A model generated the notes under the pieces. The model worked only from the letters and a program-made list of their open reading frames with translations, was not told where the DNA came from and ran no database searches. The position numbers and the translations under genes were made by a program. A stretch of 64,000 bases of DNA from Mycolicibacterium sphagni. GTDB taxonomy: Bacteria > Actinomycetota > Actinomycetes > Mycobacteriales > Mycobacteriaceae. The DNA lies in NCBI RefSeq assembly GCF_013337765.1, contig NZ_VBSB01000009.1:62001-126000 (forward strand), read 5' to 3'. Positions within the stretch are counted from its first letter, which is position 1. Each line of letters starts with the position of its first letter. This document shows, in pieces, positions 49,976-58,393 of this stretch.

Positions 49976-50506
49976 ATGGAACTCGTCGTCGGACGTGTGG
50001 CCAAAGCGCACGGGATCACCGGTGAATTGGTGGTCGACGTCCGCACCGACGATCCCGACGAGCGCTTCGCTCCCGGTAATCAGTTGCACCTCAAGCCTTC
50101 CCGTGGGGGCGGTGGTCGCGACGTCGTCGTCGAGTCGGCGCGTCCGCACGGCGCCCGCCTGCTGGTCCGGCTGCCCGGGGTATCTGACCGCAACGCCGCA
50201 GACGCGTTGCGCGGGCACCTGTTCGTCGTCGACACCGCCGATCTGCCCGAGATCGAGGACCCCGACGAGTTCTACGACCACCAGCTCGAAGGGCTGGCCG
50301 TGCGCACCGTCGACGGCCGCGCTCTCGGCTCGGTCGCCGAGGTGCTGCACACCGCGGGTGGGGAGCTGCTGGCGGTTCGTGATTCAGACGGCGCCGAAAT
50401 TCTGGTGCCGTTCGTCGGCGCGATCGTGACGTCGGTGTCACTGGCCGACGGGACTGTCGAAATCGATCCTCCCGACGGGCTTTTGGACCTGGACGAACTA
50501 GCCTGA
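49976..50506 (+). CDS. rimM: Ribosome maturation factor RimM
   Basis: RimM binds S19 and assists maturation of the 30S head. The 176-residue protein has the N-terminal barrel with [27 protein letters not shown], the [23 protein letters not shown] block and the C-terminal PRC-barrel domain [18 protein letters not shown], ending [11 protein letters not shown]. Gap to trmD is 1 nt. Confidence 0.95.
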   Translation: MELVVGRVAKAHGITGELVVDVRTDDPDERFAPGNQLHLKPSRGGGGRDVVVESARPHGARLLVRLPGVSDRNAADALRGHLFVVDTADLPEIEDPDEFYDHQLEGLAVRTVDGRALGSVAEVLHTAGGELLAVRDSDGAEILVPFVGAIVTSVSLADGTVEIDPPDGLLDLDELA

Positions 50507-50507
50507 G

Positions 50508-51197
50508 ATGCGCATTGACGTCGTCACCATCTTTCCCGACTACCTAGCCCCGCTGCGACAGTCCTTGCCCGGCAAGGCCATCGAGTCCGGGATCCTGGAC
50601 GTCGAGGTGCACGATCTGCGCCGCTGGACCCACGACGTACACCACTCGGTCGACGACAGCCCGTACGGGGGTGGTCCGGGCATGGTGATGAAGGCCCCGG
50701 TCTGGGGTGACGCGCTCGACGAGATCTGCACCGAAGCAACACTTCTGGTGATCCCAACGCCGGCCGGTCGGCTGTTCACGCAAAACGACGCCCAACGCTG
50801 GACGGGGGAGTCGCACCTGGTGTTCGCCTGTGGCCGTTACGAAGGCATCGACCAGCGAGTCGCCGAGGATGCCCGCCGGCGGATGCGGGTCGAAGAGGTG
50901 TCCATCGGCGACTACGTGCTGGCCGGCGGCGAGGCGGCGGCCCTGGTGATGATCGAGGCGGTGGTCCGGCTGCTTCCCAACGTGATGGGCAATCCGCTAT
51001 CGCACCAAGACGATTCGCACTCGCCGGAAAAAGACGGCTTGTTGGAAGGCCCGAGTTACACCCGTCCACCGACCTGGCGCGATCTCCCGGTGCCCGAGGT
51101 GCTGCTCTCCGGTGACCACGGCAAGGTCGCGGCCTGGCGTCACGAACAGGCACTCGAGCGCACGCGGGAGCGTAGGCCGGACCTGCTAGGCGACTGA
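50508..51197 (+). CDS. trmD: tRNA (guanine-37-N1)-methyltransferase
   Basis: TrmD methylates G37 in tRNAs that read CNN codons and prevents +1 frameshifts. The 229-residue SPOUT enzyme has MRIDVVTIFPDYLAPL, the DDSPYGGGPGMVMKAP loop, FACGRYEGIDQRV and the knot segment VSIGDYVLAGGEAAALVMIEAVVRLLPNVMG. The C-terminus has LLEGPSYTRPPTWRDLPVPEVLLSGDHGKVAAWRHE. Confidence 0.97.
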   Translation: MRIDVVTIFPDYLAPLRQSLPGKAIESGILDVEVHDLRRWTHDVHHSVDDSPYGGGPGMVMKAPVWGDALDEICTEATLLVIPTPAGRLFTQNDAQRWTGESHLVFACGRYEGIDQRVAEDARRRMRVEEVSIGDYVLAGGEAAALVMIEAVVRLLPNVMGNPLSHQDDSHSPEKDGLLEGPSYTRPPTWRDLPVPEVLLSGDHGKVAAWRHEQALERTRERRPDLLGD

Positions 51198-51214
51198 GTG
51201 CGCGGCGTGCTGCG

Positions 51215-51240
51215 GGTTACCCGTCGTCGCCGAGGGGTAT
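51215..51240 (+). promoter_or_regulatory. Candidate SigF-type promoter for the MFS-wHTH gene
   Basis: GGTT (51215-51218), a 16 nt spacer and GGGTAT (51235-51240) match the mycobacterial SigF pattern GTTT-N15-17-GGGTA. The -10 ends 9 nt before the GTG start, so the transcript would be leaderless. Confidence 0.45.
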
Positions 51241-51249
51241 GAAGAAGGC

Positions 51250-53454
51250 GTGACTCGTCCAACCACCGGCGCTCCGCCAGAACCGGCGGCCGCGCAGGTG
51301 ACGGGCCGGCAACGCAACCTGGTCTTCCTCGCCGTCGTGCTGGGCATGCTGCTGGCCGCCCTGGACCAGACGATCGTGGCCACCGCATTGCCGACCGTCG
51401 TCGCCGATCTCGGCGGAGCCGGCCACCAGTCGTGGGTGGTCACCAGTTATCTGCTGGCGTCGACGATCGTGACGGCGGTGGTCGGCAAGCTCGGTGACAC
51501 CTTCGGTCGCAAGAGCGTGTTCCAGGCGGCAATTCTGTTTTTCCTGGCCGGATCGGTGCTGTGCGGGCTGGCCGGCTCGATGAGCATGCTGGTCGGTGCG
51601 CGAGCGCTGCAGGGCATCGGCGGCGGCGCGATCACCGTCACCGCGGTCGCGGTCATCGGCGAGGTGATCCCGCTGCGGGAACGCGGTCGCTACCAGGGCG
51701 CACTGGGCGCGGTGTTCGGTGTCACCACCGTCGTGGGACCGCTGCTCGGTGGGCTGTTCACCGACCACCTCGGCTGGCGCTGGGCGTTCTGGATCAACGT
51801 GCCCGTCGCGGTGGTGGTGCTGATCGTTGCGGCATGGGCGATCCCGCAGCTGGGCCGCACGTCGCGGCCCGTGATCGACTATGCGGGCATCGTGTTGATC
51901 GGCCTCGGCGCGGCCGGGCTGACCCTGGCCACCAGCTGGGGTGGCACAACCTATGCGTGGGGCTCGGCGACGATCATCGGGTTGTTTGTCGGATCGGTGG
52001 CCGCGCTGGTCGCGTTCGTCATCGTGGAAAGCCGTGCGGCCGAGCCGATTCTGCCGATCCGGCTGTTCAAAGACCCGGTGTTCACCGTCTGCTGCGTGCT
52101 GTCGTTCGTCGTCGGATTCGCGATGCTCGGCGCGCTCACGTTCCTGCCGACCTATATGCAGTTCGTCGACGGCGTCTCGGCGACGGTGTCCGGGTTGCAC
52201 ACGCTGCCGATGGTGGTGGGTCTGCTGGCGACGTCGTTGACCAGCGGTGTCATCGTCGGACGGACCGGGCGGTACAAGATCTTCCCCGTCGCGGGCACCG
52301 CGATCATGGCTGTCGGCTTCGTGCTGCTGTCGCTGATGGACGCCCACACCCCAGTGCTGGTGCAATCCCTGTTCTTGCTGATCCTGGGCGCCGGCATCGG
52401 GCTGAGCATGCAGGTGTTGGTGCTGACCGTGCAGAACACCGTGGATTTCACCGACCTGGGTGTGGCCACCTCGGGTGTCACCTTCTTCCGCACCATCGGC
52501 AGCTCGTTCGGGGCGGCCATCTTCGGCTCGCTGTTCAGCAACTTCCTTGCCGACCGGCTGCCCGCCGCGCTGGCCGCCAGCGGTGTCTCACCCGCGGACG
52601 CGCAATCCCCGCAGGCACTGCATCGCCTGTCCCGCGACGTCGCCGCGCCCATCGTCGACGCCTACGCCGACTCCCTGAGCAAGGTGTTCCTGTTCGCGGC
52701 GCCCGTCGCCGTCGTCGGCTTCGTTGTGGCGCTGTTCCTCAAGCAGGTTCCGCTGCGCGATGCCGCGGCCATGGGCAGCACCGACCTCGGCGAGGGGTTC
52801 GGCATGCCCACCACCGAACCCGCCGAGAAGGTGCTCGAAGTGGCGGTCAGCCGGCTGATGCGGGAGACCCGTGGCATGCACCTGCCTGCGCTGGCCCGAT
52901 CCGGGGGCAGTCATCTCGACGTCCCGCGGATGTGGGCGCTTCTGCAGATCTACCGGCACGCTCAAGTGTCCGGCCCGGTGGCGGTGGCCGATATCGCCGC
53001 GCATCACCGGGTGCCCGCAGAGATCCTCGAACCCGTCTTCGACCGACTGGTGGCATCGGGCTATGCCCAGCGCGGTGGCGATCAGCTCTGGCTGACCGCC
53101 TCCGGTGCCGCCGAGGTGAATTACGTGCGCAACCAGATCGCGACGTGGATCACCGACACCCTCACTCGCTCACCGGCATTCGAGGGCCGGCCCGACCGCA
53201 TGCAGGTGCAGGGCGTGATGGAACGCATCGCCCGCAGCGTGCTGGCGGAGGACGGCGGCGCCGAGCAGTACACCCGGCCGTTGGTGTTGGGTCCGCAACG
53301 TGCGGCGGCTACTCCGACCGCGCCGACAACGCGACTTCGCACTGGCGCCGCGCTGGTAGCCGGCACTGAACCGGCGCCAGGCAATGAGCCGACTCGGCCG
53401 TTCCGGGCCCGGGCCGAATTCCGTCAGCCGCCGCCGGGGCCACCGCGCCGTTAG
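51250..53454 (+). CDS. DHA2-family MFS drug exporter with a C-terminal winged-helix domain
   Basis: The 734-residue protein has a 14-helix DHA2 (EmrB/QacA type) proton-coupled exporter in residues 15-505. It carries ALDQTIVATALPTVVADLGG, motif A GKLGDTFGRK, ALQGIGGGAITVTAVAV and LGWRWAFWINVPVAVV. After the last helix (VAVVGFVVALFLKQVPLR) comes a cytoplasmic region of about 220 residues. Within it, about 575-660 resembles a MarR/PadR winged helix (VADIAAHHRVPAEILEPVFDRLVASGYAQRGGDQLWLTASGAAEV). The tail is Pro/Ala/Arg-rich. The fusion suggests a sensor or regulatory role. The GTG start is supported by the SigF-like promoter. Substrate unknown. Confidence 0.88.
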   Translation: MTRPTTGAPPEPAAAQVTGRQRNLVFLAVVLGMLLAALDQTIVATALPTVVADLGGAGHQSWVVTSYLLASTIVTAVVGKLGDTFGRKSVFQAAILFFLAGSVLCGLAGSMSMLVGARALQGIGGGAITVTAVAVIGEVIPLRERGRYQGALGAVFGVTTVVGPLLGGLFTDHLGWRWAFWINVPVAVVVLIVAAWAIPQLGRTSRPVIDYAGIVLIGLGAAGLTLATSWGGTTYAWGSATIIGLFVGSVAALVAFVIVESRAAEPILPIRLFKDPVFTVCCVLSFVVGFAMLGALTFLPTYMQFVDGVSATVSGLHTLPMVVGLLATSLTSGVIVGRTGRYKIFPVAGTAIMAVGFVLLSLMDAHTPVLVQSLFLLILGAGIGLSMQVLVLTVQNTVDFTDLGVATSGVTFFRTIGSSFGAAIFGSLFSNFLADRLPAALAASGVSPADAQSPQALHRLSRDVAAPIVDAYADSLSKVFLFAAPVAVVGFVVALFLKQVPLRDAAAMGSTDLGEGFGMPTTEPAEKVLEVAVSRLMRETRGMHLPALARSGGSHLDVPRMWALLQIYRHAQVSGPVAVADIAAHHRVPAEILEPVFDRLVASGYAQRGGDQLWLTASGAAEVNYVRNQIATWITDTLTRSPAFEGRPDRMQVQGVMERIARSVLAEDGGAEQYTRPLVLGPQRAAATPTAPTTRLRTGAALVAGTEPAPGNEPTRPFRARAEFRQPPPGPPRR

Positions 53455-53458
53455 CGGG

Positions 53459-54391
53459 TCAGATCCGCCCGCCGGGGAACATTGTCTTCACGGCCTGCGT
53501 CATCGTCGCGCGCGCGGTGGCGTCGTCGACCGGTTGCAGTGAGGCCATGGCCATCACGAAGCGATGGTCGGCGCCGATCACGCCGGTGGTCATGTGCAGC
53601 CAGTTGCCGCCGTTCCAGCAGCACATCCAACCTTGTTTAACCGCAACGGGTTCGGCGAACAACGCGTCCGGAATACCGAAGCGCTGCGGATATCCGTCGA
53701 CGCCGGCAGGGGTCGACTTCGACAGGTCGCCCAGGATGACGCCGGCCTGATCGGCCGGCAGCCCGCCTGCGCCGTCGAGCAGCATGTCGTAGTAGCGCAC
53801 CAGGTCACCGGTAGTGCTCATGGTGTTCCACCAGTTGCCGTCGTACGGCGCACTGGTCGATCCCAATCCGTACCGCGAGGTCACCCGGCTGATGATCGAA
53901 CTGCCGCCACCCTCGCCCCAGAACACTTCGGCCGCGCTGTCGTCGGAGGACCGCAGCATCACATCGAAGGATTCCCGCTCGTCGGGTGTCATCTGCCGCT
54001 GGCCCTTGGCGACCTGCAGCAGCAGATCATCGGCGATGAACAGTTTGCTCACCGAGGCGATCGGGAAGGGTGCGCCGTCACCGCCGGAGACCGTCCGGCC
54101 GGTGTTGCGGTCCAGGACCGTGAAGCTGATATCGGCACCGTCCTGAGCGGCTTTCGAGGCGGCCGCCCTGGCCCGAACGTCGAGGCCGACGGTCGCATCC
54201 GGCGGTGCATCGGCCAGCGGGCCCAGTGCGGGCGCTTGCGGGATGGCATGGGGATCGGCGGACAGCAGGTTCACCGGACGGGCTGACCTGTCATTGGGGC
54301 CGGCATTGACCTCGGCGGAGGATGCGGCGACCAGCACGCCGATCAATGCCGTCGCGGTGCCGGTGACCAGCATCGACAGATGCCGTCGCAT
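53459..54391 (-). CDS. lppW: LppW-like exported serine beta-lactamase-fold protein, lipobox absent
   Basis: The 310-residue protein resembles M. tuberculosis LppW (Rv2905) from about residue 80 to the end. It has FTVLDRNTGRTVSGG, IASVSKLFIADDLLL with a beta-lactamase-like SxxK (SVSK), LDVMLRSSDDSAAEVFW-type block, YYDMLLDGAGGLPADQAGVIL, YPQRFGIPD and AVKQGWMCCWNG. LppW has a lipobox cysteine. Here the N-terminal hydrophobic stretch (TALIGVLVAASSAEVNAG) has no Cys, so it is probably secreted or membrane-anchored instead. The ATG at 54391 is preferred over 54397 because GAGGAG is 6 nt before it. Converges with the MFS gene. Confidence 0.85.
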   Translation of the reverse strand: MRRHLSMLVTGTATALIGVLVAASSAEVNAGPNDRSARPVNLLSADPHAIPQAPALGPLADAPPDATVGLDVRARAAASKAAQDGADISFTVLDRNTGRTVSGGDGAPFPIASVSKLFIADDLLLQVAKGQRQMTPDERESFDVMLRSSDDSAAEVFWGEGGGSSIISRVTSRYGLGSTSAPYDGNWWNTMSTTGDLVRYYDMLLDGAGGLPADQAGVILGDLSKSTPAGVDGYPQRFGIPDALFAEPVAVKQGWMCCWNGGNWLHMTTGVIGADHRFVMAMASLQPVDDATARATMTQAVKTMFPGGRI

Positions 54392-54534
54392 GTCCATCTC
54401 CTCGAGGGCCTAGGGGAACGCCGTATCGTTGGGTGCCGCGTTGCCGCCCGACCGTAATTCAGATTAACCGTACCTTTTGTACACCGCGCGGTTAGCCAGC
54501 CAAAACATTCTGTGACCTCGGCGGGTCGCGCGAT

Positions 54535-54563
54535 TTCACTGCTCGCGGTGCATCTGGCACAAT
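54535..54563 (+). promoter_or_regulatory. rplS promoter (TTCACT, 17 nt, CACAAT)
   Basis: A -35 box TTCACT (54535-54540), a 17 nt spacer and CACAAT (54558-54563) are present. The spacer ends in TGG, forming the same extended -10 as in the rpsP promoter. The leader to rplS is about 140 nt. Confidence 0.55.
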
Positions 54564-54702
54564 TGAGCAGTTGCCGCGCGGGCTGGACCAATCTTTCGCC
54601 TGCTGCGCCAAACACCACGTGCCCGAATCCATCGGCCCGGCGACCGCCAGCGCGTTTGCGCAGGCAGTTGGCTGCGCCGCGATCTACAAGGAAGTGTCAC
54701 CG

Positions 54703-55044
54703 ATGAACACGCTGGACTTCGTCGACCAGGCGTCGCTGCGCGACGACATCCCGACCTTCAGCCCCGGGGACACCATCAATGTCCACGTGAAGGTCATCGA
54801 GGGCAACAAGCAGCGCATCCAGGTCTTCAAGGGTGTCGTCCTGCGCCGTTCCGGCGGGGGCGTCCGCGAGACCTTCACCGTGCGCAAGGAAAGCTACGGC
54901 GTCGGCGTCGAGCGGACCTTCCCGGTGCATTCGCCCAACATCGATCACATCGAGGTCGTCACCCGCGGTGACGTGCGGCGCGCCAAGCTCTACTACCTGC
55001 GTGAGCTGCGGGGCAAGAAGGCCAAGATCAAGGAGAAGCGCTGA
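54703..55044 (+). CDS. rplS: 50S ribosomal protein L19
   Basis: The 113-residue protein begins [19 protein letters not shown] and has the L19 core [41 protein letters not shown] and [17 protein letters not shown], with the basic end [23 protein letters not shown] lies upstream of the ATG. The frame is open further upstream, but that part is the leader. The gene is separate from the rpsP-trmD operon here, with the MFS and lppW genes between them. Confidence 0.97.
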   Translation: MNTLDFVDQASLRDDIPTFSPGDTINVHVKVIEGNKQRIQVFKGVVLRRSGGGVRETFTVRKESYGVGVERTFPVHSPNIDHIEVVTRGDVRRAKLYYLRELRGKKAKIKEKR

Positions 55045-55110
55045 GCTTCGACATGTGGCTTGAGCGAAGCGCCAGCCCGTGGGCGGCACTGACCAGTCAG
55101 CTTGTCTGAC

Positions 55111-55116
55111 TACGCT
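55111..55116 (+). promoter_or_regulatory. -10 element TACGCT for lepB
   Basis: A TANNNT hexamer ends 6 nt before the GTG at 55123, supporting that start and a leaderless mRNA. A TTG at 55102 lies upstream of the box and so would not be transcribed. Confidence 0.5.
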
Positions 55117-55122
55117 AACCAC

Positions 55123-55947
55123 GTGACCGACAACACCGGCTCGGACGACGCCACACCGGATTCCGCCACTGCGACGGACGCTCCGGACGACACCACCGCT
55201 GACGAAGCCCCCGAAAAGAAGCGCTCCGCGCTCAAAGAGGGCGCGATCCTCGTCGCGATCGCGGTGGTCCTGTACTACGTGATGCTGACGTTCATCGCGC
55301 GTCCCTACCTGATTCCGTCGGAGTCAATGGAGCCCACGCTGCACGGCTGCGCCGGGTGTGTCGGCGACCGGATCATGGTCGACAAGGTCACCTACCGGTT
55401 CGGTGAGCCGCGCCCCGGTGACGTCATCGTCTTCAAGGGCCCGCCGAACTGGAACGTCGGATACAAGTCGATCCGCTCGGACAACACGGCGGTCCGGTAC
55501 CTGGAGAACGCGTTGTCGGTGGTCGGATTCGTGCCGCCGGACGAGAACGATCTGGTGAAGCGCATCATCGCGGTGGGCGGCCAGACCGTGCAGTGCCGCG
55601 CCGACACCGGGCTGACCGTCGACGACAAGCCGCTTAAGGAGCCCTACCTCAACGCGCAGACCATGAACGCCGACCCGCTGGTCTACCCGTGCCTGGGCAA
55701 TGAGTTCGGTCCGGTGAAGGTGCCCGAAGGTCGGCTGTGGGTGATGGGTGACAACCGTACCCATTCGGCGGACTCGCGGGCGCACTGCACCAGCACGCCC
55801 GAGGACGCCCAGAAGGGGATCCTGTGCACCGGCGACCCGATGGCAGGCACCGTGCCGGTGAGCAATGTCATCGGCAAGGCGCGGTTCATTGCGTGGCCGC
55901 CGTCGCGTTGGGGTGGTGTGTCCTCGGTCAACCCGCAGCAGGGCTGA
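55123..55947 (+). CDS. lepB: Signal peptidase I
   Basis: LepB cleaves Sec and Tat signal peptides at the outer face of the membrane. The 274-residue protein has an acidic cytoplasmic tail, one membrane helix ([19 protein letters not shown]) and the catalytic Ser in [16 protein letters not shown]-like GCAGC follows. The catalytic Lys is in [14 protein letters not shown]. Box E is [13 protein letters not shown]. It ends near [11 protein letters not shown] as in M. tuberculosis. The rnhB gene follows after 11 nt. Confidence 0.96.
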   Translation: MTDNTGSDDATPDSATATDAPDDTTADEAPEKKRSALKEGAILVAIAVVLYYVMLTFIARPYLIPSESMEPTLHGCAGCVGDRIMVDKVTYRFGEPRPGDVIVFKGPPNWNVGYKSIRSDNTAVRYLENALSVVGFVPPDENDLVKRIIAVGGQTVQCRADTGLTVDDKPLKEPYLNAQTMNADPLVYPCLGNEFGPVKVPEGRLWVMGDNRTHSADSRAHCTSTPEDAQKGILCTGDPMAGTVPVSNVIGKARFIAWPPSRWGGVSSVNPQQG

Positions 55948-55958
55948 CCGTGCCGGCG

Positions 55959-56687
55959 ATGACGTGGCCGCCGCGGACGGTGATCCGCAAATCGTCGGGA
56001 CTGCGCACACTCGAATCCGCTTTGTACCGTAGTGGTTTGGGGCCGGTGGCAGGTGTCGACGAGGTGGGCCGCGGAGCATGTGCAGGCCCGTTGGTGGTGG
56101 CGGCCTGTGTGCTCAGCCCGAACCGTCTCGAGAGCCTGGCGGCCCTCGATGATTCCAAGAAGCTGACCGAGAAGACCCGCGAGGAACTGTTCCCGTTGAT
56201 CCGCCGCTACGCGCTGGCCTATCACGTCGTGTTCATCACGGCGCCCGAGGTCGACCGCCGGGGCGTGCACGTGGCCAATATCGAGGGCATGCGACGCGCG
56301 GTCGCGGGCTTGTCGGTGCGGCCCGGTTACGTGCTGTCCGACGGATTCCGGGTGCCGGGCCTGCCGATGCCGTCGTTGCCGGTGATAGGTGGGGACGCGG
56401 CGGCGGCCTGTATCGCGGCGGCCAGCGTGCTGGCCAAGGTCAGCCGGGACCGGCTGATGGTGGCGATGGACAAAGAACACCCGGGCTACGGGTTCGCCGA
56501 CCACAAGGGGTACAGCACTCCGGCGCACAGCGCGGCGCTGACCAGCCTCGGCCCGTGCCGTCAGCACCGGTTTTCCTACATCAATGTCCGTCGGGTGGCG
56601 GGGGTCGGTGGTACCGAGATGGTGGTCGAGTGCCCACCACCGCGGTGCGGTGATCAGGCGTCAGTCGCACGCGACAACCAGCTGTGA
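55959..56687 (+). CDS. rnhB: Ribonuclease HII
   Basis: RNase HII removes ribonucleotides from RNA/DNA hybrids and misincorporation sites. The 242-residue protein has the catalytic [58 protein letters not shown] and a final acidic residue in [21 protein letters not shown]. The ATG at 55959 ([11 protein letters not shown]) matches the usual start. A GTG at 55950 would add three residues. The C-terminal 25 residues are variable. Confidence 0.95.
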   Translation: MTWPPRTVIRKSSGLRTLESALYRSGLGPVAGVDEVGRGACAGPLVVAACVLSPNRLESLAALDDSKKLTEKTREELFPLIRRYALAYHVVFITAPEVDRRGVHVANIEGMRRAVAGLSVRPGYVLSDGFRVPGLPMPSLPVIGGDAAAACIAAASVLAKVSRDRLMVAMDKEHPGYGFADHKGYSTPAHSAALTSLGPCRQHRFSYINVRRVAGVGGTEMVVECPPPRCGDQASVARDNQL

Positions 56688-56731
56688 GTCAAGATGGATA
56701 CCGATGAGACAACAAGAGGACCGCTGAGCCG

Positions 56732-57037
56732 ATGAGTGCCGAAGATCTCGAAAAATACGAGACCGAGATGGAGCTCTCGCTGTACCGCGAATACAAGGAC
56801 ATCGTGGGACAGTTCAGCTACGTCGTGGAAACCGAGCGTCGCTTCTACCTGGCCAACAGTGTGGAACTGGTGCCGCGCAACACCGACGGCGAGGTCTACT
56901 TCGAACTGCGCCTCACCGATGCGTGGGTGTGGGATATGTACCGCCCGGCCCGGTTCGTCAAGCAGGTCCGGGTGATCACCTTCAAGGACGTCAACATCGA
57001 AGAGGTCGAGAAGCCCGAGCTGCGGCTGCCCGAGTAG
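56732..57037 (+). CDS. DUF2469 family protein (Rv2901c-like)
   Basis: This 101-residue actinobacterial protein has no established function and is strongly conserved. It begins MSAEDLEKYETEMELSLYREYKD and contains FSYVVETERRFYLANSVELVPR, EVYFELRLTDAWVWDMYRPARFVKQVRV and EEVEKPELRLPE. No membrane segment and no cysteine are seen. AGAGGACCGC is the ribosome binding site. It converges with the ROK regulator, with 1 nt between stop codons. Confidence 0.9.
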   Translation: MSAEDLEKYETEMELSLYREYKDIVGQFSYVVETERRFYLANSVELVPRNTDGEVYFELRLTDAWVWDMYRPARFVKQVRVITFKDVNIEEVEKPELRLPE

Positions 57038-57038
57038 G

Positions 57039-58217
57039 TCAGCGCAGCGACGCGTCGATGGCGTCGGCGGACAGGATCTTTTCCAGCACAAGGGCCGCGC
57101 TTCCGATATTGCCTGCCTTGTCGCCGTAGGTGGACGGCACGACCTGCAGATGACGGGTGGCCAACGCAGTTGCGTTGCCGTACAACGTTTCTCGTAACCC
57201 GGCCACGAAGAAATCGTAGGCGCCCGACATGTCACCACCGACGACGAGCACCTCTGGGTTCAGCAGGTTCACCGCGGCGGCGATCACTTCCCCGACGTGA
57301 CGGCCACTTTCGCGCAGCAGTCGGCGCACCTCGCCGTCGCCATGGTTGGCCAGTTCGACGACGTCGCGGATGTGGTTGACCGCGCGGCCCTGTTCCTGCA
57401 GCGTGCGCACCAGTGCCCAGCCGCCGGCGATCGCCTCCAGGCAGCCGGTGTCACCGCAGCGGCAGGGGACGCCCGCGGCCGCGGCGGTCTTGTTGTGGCC
57501 GAATTCGCCCGCCGCACCGAGCGCACCGCGCTGCAGGACACCGCCGGCCACGATCCCGGCGCCCAATCCGGTGGACGCCTTGATCAGCAGCAGGTTGTCG
57601 TGGACCTTCAGGGCGCTGCGGCGTTCCGACAGGGCCAGGACATTGGTGTCGTTGTCGAGCACGATGGGCGCCGAGGTCAGCTTGCGGAAGTAAGGCTCCA
57701 ACGGGACGCCATCCCAGCCGCTCATCACCGGGGAGGCCAGGCTGCACCCGCGCTGCTGGTCGACGGTGCCGGGCAGGGACACCCCGACGCCGAGGACATC
57801 ACGGGCGGGATGGCCGGTCTCGTCGAGCAGCACCTCGAGCCGTTTCACCAGGTCAGGCATCAAGTCGTCCGGCCCGATGCGGATCTCGGAATCCATGTCG
57901 GTCAGGGCGTGGATATCGCCGGCGAGGTTGCACACCGCCAGTCGGGTGCGGCTGCGACCGATGGCTGCCGACAGGACCACGCCGGCCTCGGCGTTGAACC
58001 GCACCAGCGCCGGTGGCCGGCCGCCGGTCGATGGGCCTTCGTCGCCCTCGGTGACCAGCCCACGGCGGGCCAGCGCGGAAATCCGGCTCCCCACGGCGGT
58101 CCTGGACAGGCCGGTCAGCACGCGAATGTCGCCGCGGGTGGTGGCCGCGCCGTCGCGAATCAGCCCGAAAACATCCCCCGCGGTAGCGGGGGCGGCAGAA
58201 CGCCTGGTGACGGGCAT
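57039..58217 (-). CDS. ROK-family transcriptional regulator
   Basis: The 392-residue protein has an N-terminal winged helix (GLIRDGAATTRGDIRVLTGLSRTAVGSRISALARRGLVTE, then PSTGGRPPALVRF). A sugar-kinase-like ROK domain follows, with VGVSLPGTVDQQRG, the ROK signature around GAAGEFGHNK, and the zinc-binding PCRCGDTGCLEAIAGG cysteines. NagC and XylR are relatives, and a sugar or sugar phosphate is the likely inducer. The ATG at 58217 (MPVTRRSAA) follows GGAAAG. The frame upstream to 58265 crosses the probable operator. It is divergent from an MFS exporter that it probably controls. Confidence 0.88.
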   Translation of the reverse strand: MPVTRRSAAPATAGDVFGLIRDGAATTRGDIRVLTGLSRTAVGSRISALARRGLVTEGDEGPSTGGRPPALVRFNAEAGVVLSAAIGRSRTRLAVCNLAGDIHALTDMDSEIRIGPDDLMPDLVKRLEVLLDETGHPARDVLGVGVSLPGTVDQQRGCSLASPVMSGWDGVPLEPYFRKLTSAPIVLDNDTNVLALSERRSALKVHDNLLLIKASTGLGAGIVAGGVLQRGALGAAGEFGHNKTAAAAGVPCRCGDTGCLEAIAGGWALVRTLQEQGRAVNHIRDVVELANHGDGEVRRLLRESGRHVGEVIAAAVNLLNPEVLVVGGDMSGAYDFFVAGLRETLYGNATALATRHLQVVPSTYGDKAGNIGSAALVLEKILSADAIDASLR

Positions 58218-58247
58218 CTTTCCATTGAACCAAGATCTATCCAGCAC

Positions 58248-58328
58248 TGAAAGTATTAGAGACACCTATCACTTTTGTTCTTTGAAGACATAAGTTGGTT
58301 GGAAGCGCGGTAGAAGTCGCGCTAGGGT
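58248..58328. promoter_or_regulatory. Divergent promoter/operator region between ROK and MFS genes
   Basis: An unusually A/T-rich stretch contains the inverted pair AAAGT (58250-58254) and ACTTT (58271-58275), a candidate ROK operator. Rightward, TTGGAA (58299-58304) and TAGGGT (58323-58328) with an 18 nt spacer form a good promoter for the MFS gene, giving a leader of about 60 nt. Confidence 0.5.
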
Positions 58329-58393
58329 CGGAACAGGAATCGAACGCTGCAACGCGGCAGCAACCGCCACCGCACAGAAAGTCGATACCTCCC

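Noticed and set aside
54564..54702. N-terminal extension of rplS (frame open from 54571)
   Set aside because: The extension is not similar to L19, which starts at MNTLDF after a ribosome binding site. The stretch is the mRNA leader.
55045..55080. Possible further copy of repeat type 1 (GCTTGAGCGAAGCGCC) after rplS
   Set aside because: Only about ten bases match the element core and the flanks differ, so it was not counted as a copy.
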